The translations under genes and the position numbers were made by a program. From Candidatus Aquiluna sp. XM-24bin5 (GTDB taxonomy: Bacteria; Actinomycetota; Actinomycetia; Actinomycetales; Microbacteriaceae): a stretch of DNA of 64,000 bases. Where the stretch lies: contig QCWE01000001.1 of NCBI GenBank assembly GCA_003149555.1, positions 1,080,546 through 1,144,545 on the forward strand, in the 5' to 3' direction. The notes under the pieces were generated by a model. The model had not been told where the DNA came from and did not search any database. It saw only the letters and a list, made by a program, of their open reading frames with translations. This document shows, one piece after another, positions 33,949 to 42,749 of the stretch (within the stretch, counting starts at the first letter, position 1; each line of letters begins with the position of its first letter).

Positions 33949-34977
33949 ATGCCACTTCTTGAAGTCAAAGACGTCTCAGTTAGCTTCGGAGAAACGAGAG
34001 TTCTTGCCGGCATAACCCTTGAACTTGAGAGCAAGCAGCTTCTCGCCGTGCTGGGATCATCGGGTGCGGGCAAGTCAACTCTTCTTAGGCTGATTGCAGG
34101 TTTTGACGCTGTTACTGGCGGATCAATCTCCCTTGATGGGACTCTGCTCAGCAGTAGCGATGCAACCGTTGCTCCGGAGAAGCGAAGCATCGGCATCGTG
34201 CCCCAGGACTCTGCTCTCTTCCCTCATCTCAACGTTCGCCAGAACATTGGTTTTGGTCTTGCTGGGCTATCGAAAGAGGCAAGGGACGAGAGGGTCAATG
34301 AGCTCTTGCGACTAATCCGGATGGAGCAGTTCGCCGCTCGCATGCCCGAGGAGCTCTCGGGTGGGCAGGTGCAGCGCGTAGCACTTGCGAGGGCGTTGGC
34401 TCCAAGACCAAAGCTGGTGCTACTAGACGAGCCATTTAGTGCCTTGGATGCAGAGCTCAGGCAGCAGCTTCGCGAGGAGGTTCGCGGGGTGCTCAAGGCT
34501 GAGGGAGCGACTGCGGTAATGGTCACACACGACCAAGAAGAGGCACTTTCTTTGGCGGATCGCGTGGCGGTCCTGCGAGATGGCAAGGTGATTCAGATCG
34601 GGTCGCCCTCTGAGATTTACAACTCACCAGCGGATGTTGGCATCGCGACATTCTTGGGAGAGTCGGTGCTTGTGGATGGCAAGGTCTCCGGTGGCAAGAT
34701 ACTCACCGATCTTGGCAGCCTGACCCCGCTAAACAATGTTGCCGAGGGCGCCACCGGAGTGGTGGCGATCAGAAGCGAAAACTTTTATCTGCAGCCAAAC
34801 CCCTCAGGAGACTCTGAGGTTGTAGGCAGGGTGTTCTTTGGCCACGACGCCCTCGTTGAGGTGCAGACTCCAAAGCTTCGAATCAGAGCAAGGTCAAACG
34901 GCCCCTTTGCCCCAGAGGTTGGCATGAGGGTCACGGTATGGGTTCGTGGGGCTGTGAATTTCTACCCGAGCTCCTAA
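33949..34977 (+). CDS. Ferric iron ABC transporter ATPase (FbpC-like)
   Basis: 342 aa. Walker A GSSGAGKST (residues 36-44), ABC signature LSGGQVQR, Walker B LVLLDEPFSALD, switch His in VMVTHDQEEA. A C-terminal regulatory (TOBE-like) region follows from about residue 240. It powers iron import with the two preceding products and shares the IdeR-controlled promoter. Confidence 0.92.
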   Translation: MPLLEVKDVSVSFGETRVLAGITLELESKQLLAVLGSSGAGKSTLLRLIAGFDAVTGGSISLDGTLLSSSDATVAPEKRSIGIVPQDSALFPHLNVRQNIGFGLAGLSKEARDERVNELLRLIRMEQFAARMPEELSGGQVQRVALARALAPRPKLVLLDEPFSALDAELRQQLREEVRGVLKAEGATAVMVTHDQEEALSLADRVAVLRDGKVIQIGSPSEIYNSPADVGIATFLGESVLVDGKVSGGKILTDLGSLTPLNNVAEGATGVVAIRSENFYLQPNPSGDSEVVGRVFFGHDALVEVQTPKLRIRARSNGPFAPEVGMRVTVWVRGAVNFYPSS

Positions 34978-35035
34978 ACCAAACCCCCAGCGGATTACCT
35001 TAGAAAACCCCCACTCCGCTTCTACACTTAGTCCA

Positions 35036-36127
35036 ATGCGGAAGATAGCCCTTCTAATTGCCTCGGCACTTGTTCTTGCTGGCTGCAGCTCTGAACCCGA
35101 GGAAACAATTGCCCCCACGCCCACCCAGTCCCAGACGGCTTCGCCGACCCCAACTGAGGAGCCCGAGCCGGAACCGGTGATGGTGGCGGCCGCCCTCACC
35201 GGCGTTCTCTACGAGGAGGGCACCAACCCCCTGCTTGAACTCCCTGCCGTTTCGGCGAAGATCGACAACACCACGCCCGGTAGACCTCAGCTGGCTCTCA
35301 ACTCTGCAGACATCGTCTTTGTCACCCGGGTCGAGATAGGTCTTACAAGGCTTTTGCCGGTTTGGCACTCAAGAACCCCCGAGGTCATTGGCCCGGTCAG
35401 GTCAGTGAGGCCGGTGGATGCGGCAATTGTCGATCCTTTCAACGGCATCTTCGTCTACTCAGGAGGCCAGGCCCCGTTCAAGTCGGCAGCCAAGGCAACC
35501 GGGCTGATCATGAGCGACGAAGACACCGAGATGAATAACGACACTTACTTTCGCGAGAAGTCAAGGGTTGCTCCCTGGAACCTGTTTTTTGAGGCCGCCA
35601 AGCTTCAACAGCTCTACTCTCCAGAGCAGCCAGCTCCAGAACCCGGCTTTGAGTTTGCTGCGATTCCGACCGCTGTAGCGGAGGGAACACCTGTTTTGGG
35701 CCTTGGCGTGAAGTACCCACAGATGCACTCAGAGTGGGAGCTCGGAACCGCCACCTTTGATTGGTCGGTTGCCGAGGAGCCCGCGTGGCTGAGAACCCAA
35801 GACGGCTCCGAGCACACCCAAGAAGGTGGCGAGCGGGTAATTGCCAAGAACGTGGTTGTCATGGAGGTCGCCCACGATTTGAGTTTCGTAGATCCAAAAT
35901 ACGGAGCCATTCCAAAGGCCATGCTGGAAAACAATGAGGGTATTGCTCACATCTTCTCCGACGGCTACTACCTGCAGGCAGTGTGGTCTAAGGGCGAGAT
36001 TGGCGAGCCAATCCTGCTCTCCACGACAGACGGCCAGCCGCTCCAGCTAGCCATTGGCAACACCTGGGTGGAGATGATGGACGTTCCTAAGAGCAAGCTA
36101 ACAATCGACCAGCCAGAGTCTGAGTAG
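35036..36127 (+). CDS. DUF3048 lipoprotein
   Basis: 363 aa. The signal peptide has the lipobox VLAGCSSE and a Pro/Thr/Glu-rich spacer (residues 20-47). The DUF3048 domain follows, with VSAKIDNTTPGRPQLALNSADIVF, EVIGPVRSVRPVDAAIVDPF and FVYSGGQAP. The family is surface-located and its role is not established. TACACT lies 7 nt before the ATG, so the mRNA may be leaderless. Its stop overlaps the next small gene by one base. Confidence 0.85.
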   Translation: MRKIALLIASALVLAGCSSEPEETIAPTPTQSQTASPTPTEEPEPEPVMVAAALTGVLYEEGTNPLLELPAVSAKIDNTTPGRPQLALNSADIVFVTRVEIGLTRLLPVWHSRTPEVIGPVRSVRPVDAAIVDPFNGIFVYSGGQAPFKSAAKATGLIMSDEDTEMNNDTYFREKSRVAPWNLFFEAAKLQQLYSPEQPAPEPGFEFAAIPTAVAEGTPVLGLGVKYPQMHSEWELGTATFDWSVAEEPAWLRTQDGSEHTQEGGERVIAKNVVVMEVAHDLSFVDPKYGAIPKAMLENNEGIAHIFSDGYYLQAVWSKGEIGEPILLSTTDGQPLQLAIGNTWVEMMDVPKSKLTIDQPESE

Positions 36128-36270
36128 TGCGCGGGGTTAAGAAAGCTAACCTGCCAAAGAAGACCTGTGAGCGCTGCGGCAGGGAAATGGTCTGGCGCAA
36201 GTCCTGGGAGAAAAACTGGGACCAGGTCAAATACTGCTCAGAAAAGTGCAAGCGGACTAAAGCTCTTTAG
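36127..36270 (+). CDS. DUF2256 small zinc-finger-like protein
   Basis: 47 aa from a GTG at 36127. The sequence KANLPKKTCERCGREMVWRK and the later YCSEKCKR match the DUF2256 family (CxxC...CxxxC, likely zinc-binding). It overlaps the preceding stop by one base and runs 14 bases into the convergent galU end. Confidence 0.85.
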   Translation: MRGVKKANLPKKTCERCGREMVWRKSWEKNWDQVKYCSEKCKRTKAL

Positions 36271-37153
36271 AAAACTCTTTTAGCCAGCTCTTTAGCTCGC
36301 CGCCGATATCTTCTCTGTCAACCGCGATCCTCAGGGTCGCGCGAATAAAGTCCAGCTTGTCACCGGTGTCGTATCGCCTGCCTCGGAAGATCACACCTCT
36401 AACTCCCCCTGCAAGCTCTGGGTTATTAGCTGCATGCTGGAGGGCATCGGTGAGCTGTATCTCCCCACCCCTACCAGGCTCGGTGTTCTCCAAAATCTCA
36501 AAGATCTCTGGCCTGAGCACGTAGCGGCCAATCACCGCAAGGTTTGAAGGAGCGCTCTCAGGCTCTGGTTTTTCAACCAGCTCAGAAATGACCACCGCAT
36601 CTCCCTCTTGGGAGCTAATGCTCGCTGCCCCATAGAGATGAATTTGCTCCATCGGCACCTCCATCAGGGCAACCACGTTGTCCCCTGTTGCCTCGTGGAG
36701 CTCAAGCATCTTTGAAAGGCAGGCATCGCGAGAGTCGATGACGTCATCGCCAAGTAGGACAGCAAAGCTGTTCGAACCGACGTGGCTTTTTGCCCTGAGG
36801 ACCGCGTGACCCAGTCCCCTCGGGTCGCCCTGGCGGGTGTAGTGGATGTCGGCAAGCTGGTTGGACTCCTGGACGGAGAAAAGCCGCTTCTGGTCACCCT
36901 TTGCAGTTAGCGCCTGCTCCAGCTCGGCCACCCGGTCAAAGTGGTTCTCAAGGGTGTTCTTGTTTCTACCGGTGATTATCAAAAGGTCTGAGAGCCCAGC
37001 CGAGACCGCCTCTTCCACCACGTATTGAATTACGGGCTTGTCAACGATGGGGAGCATCTCTTTGGGCATCGCCTTTGTGGCGGGGAGGAAGCGGGTGCCA
37101 AGTCCAGCTGCCGGAATAATCGCCTTGCTGACTTTTCTACCCGCATCAACCAT
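36257..37153 (-). CDS. galU: UTP-glucose-1-phosphate uridylyltransferase
   Basis: 298 aa. The nucleotide-binding start AIIPAAGLGTRFLPATKAMPKEMLPIVDKP is diagnostic for GalU, with VLLGDDVID and GRYVLRPEIFEIL also present. It makes UDP-glucose for the exopolysaccharide genes at 38.5-44 kb, including UDP-glucose dehydrogenase. Confidence 0.93.
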   Translation of the reverse strand: MVDAGRKVSKAIIPAAGLGTRFLPATKAMPKEMLPIVDKPVIQYVVEEAVSAGLSDLLIITGRNKNTLENHFDRVAELEQALTAKGDQKRLFSVQESNQLADIHYTRQGDPRGLGHAVLRAKSHVGSNSFAVLLGDDVIDSRDACLSKMLELHEATGDNVVALMEVPMEQIHLYGAASISSQEGDAVVISELVEKPEPESAPSNLAVIGRYVLRPEIFEILENTEPGRGGEIQLTDALQHAANNPELAGGVRGVIFRGRRYDTGDKLDFIRATLRIAVDREDIGGELKSWLKEFSKEL

Positions 37154-37233
37154 GGCTAAAGCCTAGACTCAACTATCAGCGGATGCTCACTTTCTGCGCT
37201 TACGCTTGGAGTTAGAAAACGGGAGAAATCAAC

Positions 37234-38526
37234 TTGAAGACTAAGTTTTTTGCGGCCGTAACAGCTCTTGCAATTTCGCTTTTTGGCTTTGCAGCACCTG
37301 CCCAGGCAAACGTTGTCGAACCTGCCTACACGATGGTTAACGTGGAGTCGGTATGGGAGCTTGGCCACAAGGGCGAGGGAGCCTCGATTGCCTTTATTGA
37401 CCAGGGCGTAAACCTCACCCACGAGTACTTCCAGGACCAGGTCGTTGATGGCTTCTGCCTCTACGCCTCCTACACCTCAAACTTTTGCCCCAACGGCTCC
37501 AAGAGCCAGACCGGCGTTTCCGCCGCATCGCAGCGCATCGTCAATAACTTCCCTGTCTTCGCCGAGAACCACGGCAACATGGTTGCCGGCATCGCTGCGG
37601 GCAAGCCCAACTCAGTTGCGGCCGGCGGCATTGCCCCCGATGCAAAGATCGTGATGGCGAACATCGACCTCACCCTCGAGGGCATCACCGCGGCGGCAAG
37701 GTATGTTTCTGACCGGGCTGAAGCAAACAAGACCGTCGCACTCTCACTGTCTTTTGGGGGCCTGTTCTCAGAGATGCCAAGAAGCTGGCTGCTCTGTGAC
37801 ACCAACCCGGCGCTCGCCGAGTTGGCAGGCATCATCTCTGACATGCGAGACCGCGGCATCATCACATTTGCAGCCGCCGGCAACACCCCGGTGTTGGACA
37901 TCGCCACGTCAGTCTTTCCAAGCTGCCTCGAGGAAGTCGTGGCGGTTGGCTCGGTTAATGCTCAGCGCGAAGTCTCTTGGTATGTGACCATGAGCAACAA
38001 GATTGAGTTCTTGGCTCCCGACTTCACAAGAAGCGCCGACACCCTCGGCTACATGACAAGCTCGGGAACCTCCGCGGCAACCCCATTGGTTGCAGCGGCA
38101 TTCACAGTTTTGAAGCAGGCCTTCCCTGAGAAGACCAGCGAACAGATCCTGCTGGCTATGAAGCAGGGCTCCTCAAAGGTCGACGATGTAATTAGGAAGC
38201 AAATACCGCTTGTCAACATCGCTGGCGCCTACAACCTGCTCGCGGCAGGAGCTACCGCTCCTGTGGACCCAGGAAGTTCAAATGGCGAGCAGAAGGTGAC
38301 AATTGGTACCTTCAACGGCTACATCGCCATCTACACCAAGGGCTATGAGGGCCTCAGACTGACAGCAAAGGTGGCGGGTAAGTGGCTCAAGGTCGACCCA
38401 ATCACCCTGGCGCCAGGAAAGACCTACTCGCTAACAAAGCGCAACACAGGAGCCGGCTACACAATTAACGTCGAGGTCTACATTGACGGTGTGCTACTCG
38501 CACAAGACACGGTCCTGACCCGCTAG
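37234..38526 (+). CDS. Secreted subtilisin-like protease with a surface C-terminal module
   Basis: 430 aa. The signal peptide ends near APAQA (residue 25). The S8 catalytic triad is Asp56 (IAFIDQGVN), His113 (ENHGNMVAGI) and Ser280 (SSGTSAATP), with oxyanion Asn217 (AAAGN). Four cysteines (75, 85, 188, 231) could form disulfides. Residues 353-430 (IGTFNGYIAIYTKGYEG...) form a module shared with the C-termini of the two S-layer-like proteins at 44.4-51.2 kb. It starts with TTG after GGGAGAAA. The common module suggests attachment to the same surface, perhaps for processing or remodelling of the layer. Confidence 0.88.
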   Translation: MKTKFFAAVTALAISLFGFAAPAQANVVEPAYTMVNVESVWELGHKGEGASIAFIDQGVNLTHEYFQDQVVDGFCLYASYTSNFCPNGSKSQTGVSAASQRIVNNFPVFAENHGNMVAGIAAGKPNSVAAGGIAPDAKIVMANIDLTLEGITAAARYVSDRAEANKTVALSLSFGGLFSEMPRSWLLCDTNPALAELAGIISDMRDRGIITFAAAGNTPVLDIATSVFPSCLEEVVAVGSVNAQREVSWYVTMSNKIEFLAPDFTRSADTLGYMTSSGTSAATPLVAAAFTVLKQAFPEKTSEQILLAMKQGSSKVDDVIRKQIPLVNIAGAYNLLAAGATAPVDPGSSNGEQKVTIGTFNGYIAIYTKGYEGLRLTAKVAGKWLKVDPITLAPGKTYSLTKRNTGAGYTINVEVYIDGVLLAQDTVLTR

Positions 38527-39269
38527 CGCCCGAAAACAAACCTGACTAGGTTCTGTGTTCCCCCGAGCTCAGAGAGCCTCCTAAGCCCAAAGCCAAGGCG
38601 AATAATTGGCGCCATGGTTCTGAAGACACGGGAGAAGACTTTTGCCCTTGCTATTCGGTCGCGGTCGGTGCCCCAGCCAGATCCCGAGGAGTCCTCGGGG
38701 TGAGAGGCGATGGTGATAGGCAGGAACACCCCCTTGCCACCGGCCCTGATGATATCGGCAATGAAGATGTACTCATCGCCCAGGTAGTTCTCTACCCCTG
38801 CGCCAAAATCAGTATCGAAGCTAACCCCGAGAGTGTGGATGCTCTCAACCCGCACCACCATTTCGTAGGTGGCGGCCCTGGCCGAGTTGAAAAGGCTTAG
38901 CTGCTCCATGCTCTTTGGGTAGTTTTTGCGCAGCTTGCCAGTTTGATCAGTGGCCTGGGCCAGCACAATGGCAACCTCGGGGTGCTCGTCCATGTATTGG
39001 CAGATAGAAGCCAGTCCAGCCGGTTCGAATTCAATGTCGTCATCGGCGAAGACCAGGAACCTACCCTTGGCCAATTCAAGTGCCCGGTTGCGACTCTTCG
39101 CCACTCCTGTGCTCGCTAGCTCGTCATAGGTCGCGTCCAGGGTCTTCGCATAAGTTGCTTTGTTTGGGTTCTGGACGACAACGAGCAGCTCGCTATCTGG
39201 GACCTTTGGTTGGCGTATGTTCTTTACCCGCTCTGCAAGGACCGAGTAGCCAATGGTGAGCGAGGTCAT
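38523..39269 (-). CDS. Glycosyltransferase family 2-like protein
   Basis: 248 aa GT-A-like transferase. The sugar-nucleotide site is FLVFADDDIEFEPAG (Asp-Asp-Asp in place of DxD), and ASTGVAKSRNRALELAKG is typical of family 2. The acceptor is unknown. It is the last gene of the exopolysaccharide operon and overlaps the convergent protease gene by 4 bases. Confidence 0.75.
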   Translation of the reverse strand: MTSLTIGYSVLAERVKNIRQPKVPDSELLVVVQNPNKATYAKTLDATYDELASTGVAKSRNRALELAKGRFLVFADDDIEFEPAGLASICQYMDEHPEVAIVLAQATDQTGKLRKNYPKSMEQLSLFNSARAATYEMVVRVESIHTLGVSFDTDFGAGVENYLGDEYIFIADIIRAGGKGVFLPITIASHPEDSSGSGWGTDRDRIARAKVFSRVFRTMAPIIRLGFGLRRLSELGGTQNLVRFVFGR

Positions 39270-40039
39270 TAGAAGCTGTGGGCCTTGGCCCTTGCAAAGC
39301 GCATGAGAGAAGAAGACACAGAGCTAAAGGTGGTGTTTTGCAATCTGAGCCCAAGGAAGATCACGATGGTATTTGCAAGGCTTATCTGGCCTGCGATGCT
39401 CAGCACGATTAGCAGCACAAAGAGCAAGACCACTCCGGCGCTCGCTAGCAGGGTGCCAAATTCGGCCTGCTGGATTCTCGCACCTAGCCTCTCGGCCGGG
39501 GTGACAACCTCTTTCGCCCTTCGCTTTTGAACAAACCCGCGCTGAGTCTTGAATTGCCTTACGAACAGCACACCAATTACCTGCAGCAGCACCAGCAAGA
39601 ACACCAGGTTGATCGCGGCAAAGGTCAGATCGAGGAAGAAAAAGAAAGTCGCTATCACGAGCATCTGGGTAATGAACGAGAGCACGTTGACAAGCTCGAG
39701 CGCCATCGCCCACTCCCAGCTCTCCTCGTTGGCAGTTTTTTCGCGCTCGCTTGCCCCAAAGCTCTTGTCAAAGAACTTCACCCGGTAGGTCTTTTGCAGG
39801 TAGTTGGCAACCCTGGTGGTGGTAAAGAGCAATGCAAATAAGACAACCGAGACGACAATCTGGGTGGTGCTCTGGCCAGAGCCAAAAACAACCAGGTCTG
39901 TAAACAGCTTCGCTACCAAAAGCTCGGTCACCGGTATTGCTGCGGCAATGAAAACAAGGAGTATTAGCTGCCAGCGGTATTTGCCCTTCGGGATCATTTG
40001 CCTGGAGGACTTCCATAGCAGCGAGGTCATACCTTTCAT
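39269..40039 (-). CDS. ABC-exporter-like membrane domain without an ATPase
   Basis: 256 aa with about five membrane helices. Its layout and the N-terminal WQLILLVFIAAAIPVTELLVAKLFTD resemble the transmembrane half of ABC exporters. No Walker motifs follow, the protein stops after the membrane part, and no ATPase gene is adjacent. It overlaps both neighbours (1 and 4 bases) in the glycan operon. It may help export a glycan or lipid-linked unit; the role is not established. Confidence 0.6.
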   Translation of the reverse strand: MKGMTSLLWKSSRQMIPKGKYRWQLILLVFIAAAIPVTELLVAKLFTDLVVFGSGQSTTQIVVSVVLFALLFTTTRVANYLQKTYRVKFFDKSFGASEREKTANEESWEWAMALELVNVLSFITQMLVIATFFFFLDLTFAAINLVFLLVLLQVIGVLFVRQFKTQRGFVQKRRAKEVVTPAERLGARIQQAEFGTLLASAGVVLLFVLLIVLSIAGQISLANTIVIFLGLRLQNTTFSSVSSSLMRFARAKAHSF

Positions 40040-41787
40040 GAGAGCACCTTATTGATTGCCAGCCTGAGGTGATTCTCCACCTCATCCATCTTTTGCTCGG
40101 AGACCTTGATCTCTTTGGCAAGCGAGCGAAGGTCAAGCTTTGTGAGATCAAGCGGCAAAGGTAGCGGGTTAGCGACCTCTACCCCTGCACCGAGCGCGTA
40201 GTCCTCGTATTTGATACCGCTACCGTGAACGTTTTCCTCGTAACCCTCAAAGGTCACCAGGCTGCAGGGGATGCCATAGGAGTGACAGGTGATCATCACG
40301 TGCATGGCTGAGGTGACCACGAAGTCATACTCATTCAGCGCCTGCACAAACTGTTCGATATCTTCCCTGCTAGACATCATGACCGAGAGCTCGTCTATGC
40401 CCTCTGGCAGCCTCAGCGGTATGGAGCTGTGAGAGAAGTGCCTAACCAATACGCCTCGGCCATTGGTCTTGGCTCTGGCAACCGGCAGGATCCGCGAGAT
40501 AACCAGCCCTGGATCCCCAAATGCTGCTACCTCTGGTCCTCCGGAGGCATTTAGAACCTTTGCGGTTATCGGCCCGCGAACCGAGACGTAGGTTGCTTTT
40601 TTGTTTAGCTCAATGTCTTCGGTTGAGACTCCAGTACCAACAACCACGGAGCTCGAGCGAATGAACCTGCCAATAGAGCCAAGTGCCACAATGTGCTTCT
40701 TATTTGTTGGCTTCACGGGTGACTGGAGCATCACCTTGGCATTCGAGTAGTGAGCAAGAATCAGCGGCGAGAGCCAGTCACCAAAGTTTCCGGGGAAAGG
40801 CTTCGCCCACCACATCAAACTCAGCTCTTTTTCGCCGCCTGTTGAGTAGTGCAAAAAGGAACTTGCGGCAGCAATGTTTGCAAGCTCTCCCTGCGAGGGC
40901 ATGAACTTCTTCTCGAAAGCGCTCAGGGAGTTCTCAAAAAGCTGTCTGTCTCCTCGAAGGCCCCCAGCCATCATTTCGCCCAGGGCCTTGGAGCGCTCAG
41001 GATCAATGCCCTTTGCCTGGCCGGAGGTGAGAACGCCAGTTACGCCAGTGGAGTCCGCAATCCTGCGAAGCGGATTGCGAAGAGAATCGGGGAGGTTCTT
41101 TTCAAGCTTCTTAGCCTGCCGGAGCAGCTTGCGCTTTAGCCCAACCTGCTTACCTCCAGAGTGCTGGACCACCTTGTTTTTGAACTCTGCAACATTGCCA
41201 GAGCTACCAAACACAAAAAACGGCATGCGCTGACCTGGTTCCAAGGGAGTGCGGTCACGAACAATTTCGGTGGTCGGGATCATCTGGAAATTCAGCTGCC
41301 TGGCATTTGCCCTCCAGGCCTCTTCGAGAAAGTAGTCGTCCGTTGCCTTCACCTCAGCACGCTTTTCAAGCTCGTCGGCATCGACAATGAGCTTTCTTGC
41401 CTGAGAAGAGGTGCCAATGCCCCAGAAGCTTGGCTCCCAGAACCTAGTGCGGTTTCCATAGCCAATCTGCAACGGTGAGCCAAAGCTTCTCTGGAAACCA
41501 ATTAGGTCGGCGGTGGAGTTTGCGATGTAATCAGGCAGGTAGTTGATCCTGCAATCAACATCGATCCAAAAGACCTTTTTATCGGGGTGCTTCTCACACA
41601 CCGAGCGAATAAACCCAATCTTGCGCCGTGTGGTGTCGGCCCAGTCTTCACCCGGTGCCTTTGTTATCTCCAGCAGCTCATGGGCTATGCCCAGACTGTC
41701 TAGTTGCTCCTTGAGCTCACGAGCGTGACCCCCGTAGTACTCATCGGGGGTGTAGAAGCTGCAGACAATAACGCTGGGGTTACTCAC
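40036..41787 (-). CDS. Glycosyltransferase-polysaccharide pyruvyltransferase fusion
   Basis: 583 aa. Residues 1-210 look like a nucleotide-sugar transferase with the DxD motif in KVFWIDVDCRI. A basic linker follows, and from about 320 the sequence matches polysaccharide pyruvyl transferases (MWWAKPFPGNFGDWLSPLIL, VALGSIGRF, VRGPITAKVL, FGDPGLVIS). The C-terminal part would transfer pyruvate ketals to a sugar, giving the polymer negative charge. One protein would thus add and decorate a residue. Confidence 0.7.
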   Translation of the reverse strand: MSNPSVIVCSFYTPDEYYGGHARELKEQLDSLGIAHELLEITKAPGEDWADTTRRKIGFIRSVCEKHPDKKVFWIDVDCRINYLPDYIANSTADLIGFQRSFGSPLQIGYGNRTRFWEPSFWGIGTSSQARKLIVDADELEKRAEVKATDDYFLEEAWRANARQLNFQMIPTTEIVRDRTPLEPGQRMPFFVFGSSGNVAEFKNKVVQHSGGKQVGLKRKLLRQAKKLEKNLPDSLRNPLRRIADSTGVTGVLTSGQAKGIDPERSKALGEMMAGGLRGDRQLFENSLSAFEKKFMPSQGELANIAAASSFLHYSTGGEKELSLMWWAKPFPGNFGDWLSPLILAHYSNAKVMLQSPVKPTNKKHIVALGSIGRFIRSSSVVVGTGVSTEDIELNKKATYVSVRGPITAKVLNASGGPEVAAFGDPGLVISRILPVARAKTNGRGVLVRHFSHSSIPLRLPEGIDELSVMMSSREDIEQFVQALNEYDFVVTSAMHVMITCHSYGIPCSLVTFEGYEENVHGSGIKYEDYALGAGVEVANPLPLPLDLTKLDLRSLAKEIKVSEQKMDEVENHLRLAINKVLS

Positions 41788-41810
41788 GGGTAAAAACTAC
41801 CAGTAGCGGG

Positions 41811-42749
41811 CTATTTGGCCCCTCTTGCAAGCCCCCACCAAAAACCCAGGCCCCAGGCAAAGTGCATTGTTGGCAGCACAATCATCAGCCACAGCCTCGT
41901 GGCTGGCTTGAGCTCACCGGCATTCATGGCGGCAAAGGCAATTACAAGCAAGTACAAGGTAAAGGGCAAACCAAATAGCGATGCCAGCACCAACATTGGA
42001 GGCGCCCAGTAGCGGGCAGCAGACTCTCCCGGTGCCTCTCTGGTTAGCGCCCCCCGCCAGACACCGGTTGAGAAAAACTGCTTTGCAAGGGCCTGCCAGC
42101 TAGATCTCGGGTAATAAGTGACAGTGAGCCTCGGGTCAAACCAGATCTTTCCCCCGGCTTCTCTTAGCCGCTTGTTGAGCTCCCAGTCCTGGCCCCTAAC
42201 CCACCTAGGGTCAAAGCCCCCTACCTTGTCTAACCAGCTGCGCTGGAAACAGCCAAGGTAGACGCTGTCGGCTTCGCCCGCTTTGGTGCCGACGTGAAAC
42301 GCACCACCGCCAAGACCAATGCGGTTGTTGTAGCCATAGGCAACAGCTCTTTGAAACTCGGTCTTCCCCTCTGCAACCATCTTGCCGCCGACATTTGCCG
42401 CATTGGTCTCAGCGAGAATCTGGTGAGCAAGCTGGGCATAGCCCGCAGGCAGTGTGCTGTGGGCATCGACCCGGATGACCAGCTTGTACTTACTCTCAGC
42501 AATTGCCAGGTTGAGCCCTGTTGCAGTATCTCCACCCGGGTTATCGACAACCTTGAGTTGGGGGTAGGTCTTTGTTAGCCCCTGTGCAACCTCTGCAGTT
42601 TTGTCATGGCTTGGGCCAATGGCGAGCACCAGCTCGGTGTCTCCCTTGAACTCCTGTTGTAAAACGGCCCTAACGGCCTCGTCCAAATACTTCTCTTCGT
42701 TGCGCACCGGCATCACGAAGCTGATGCCGGCTTTAGTTCTTGTGGACAT
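41811..42749 (-). CDS. Glycosyltransferase family 2 (ExoA-like)
   Basis: 312 aa. GT-A domain with ISFVMPVRNEEKYLDEAVRA at the N-terminus, the DxD-type VIRVDAHSTLPAGY, and the acceptor motif WVRGQDWELNKRLREAGG. Two to three membrane helices follow from about residue 245. It resembles succinoglycan ExoA-type transferases. It overlaps the UDP-glucose dehydrogenase gene by 17 bases. Confidence 0.82.
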   Translation of the reverse strand: MSTRTKAGISFVMPVRNEEKYLDEAVRAVLQQEFKGDTELVLAIGPSHDKTAEVAQGLTKTYPQLKVVDNPGGDTATGLNLAIAESKYKLVIRVDAHSTLPAGYAQLAHQILAETNAANVGGKMVAEGKTEFQRAVAYGYNNRIGLGGGAFHVGTKAGEADSVYLGCFQRSWLDKVGGFDPRWVRGQDWELNKRLREAGGKIWFDPRLTVTYYPRSSWQALAKQFFSTGVWRGALTREAPGESAARYWAPPMLVLASLFGLPFTLYLLVIAFAAMNAGELKPATRLWLMIVLPTMHFAWGLGFWWGLARGAK

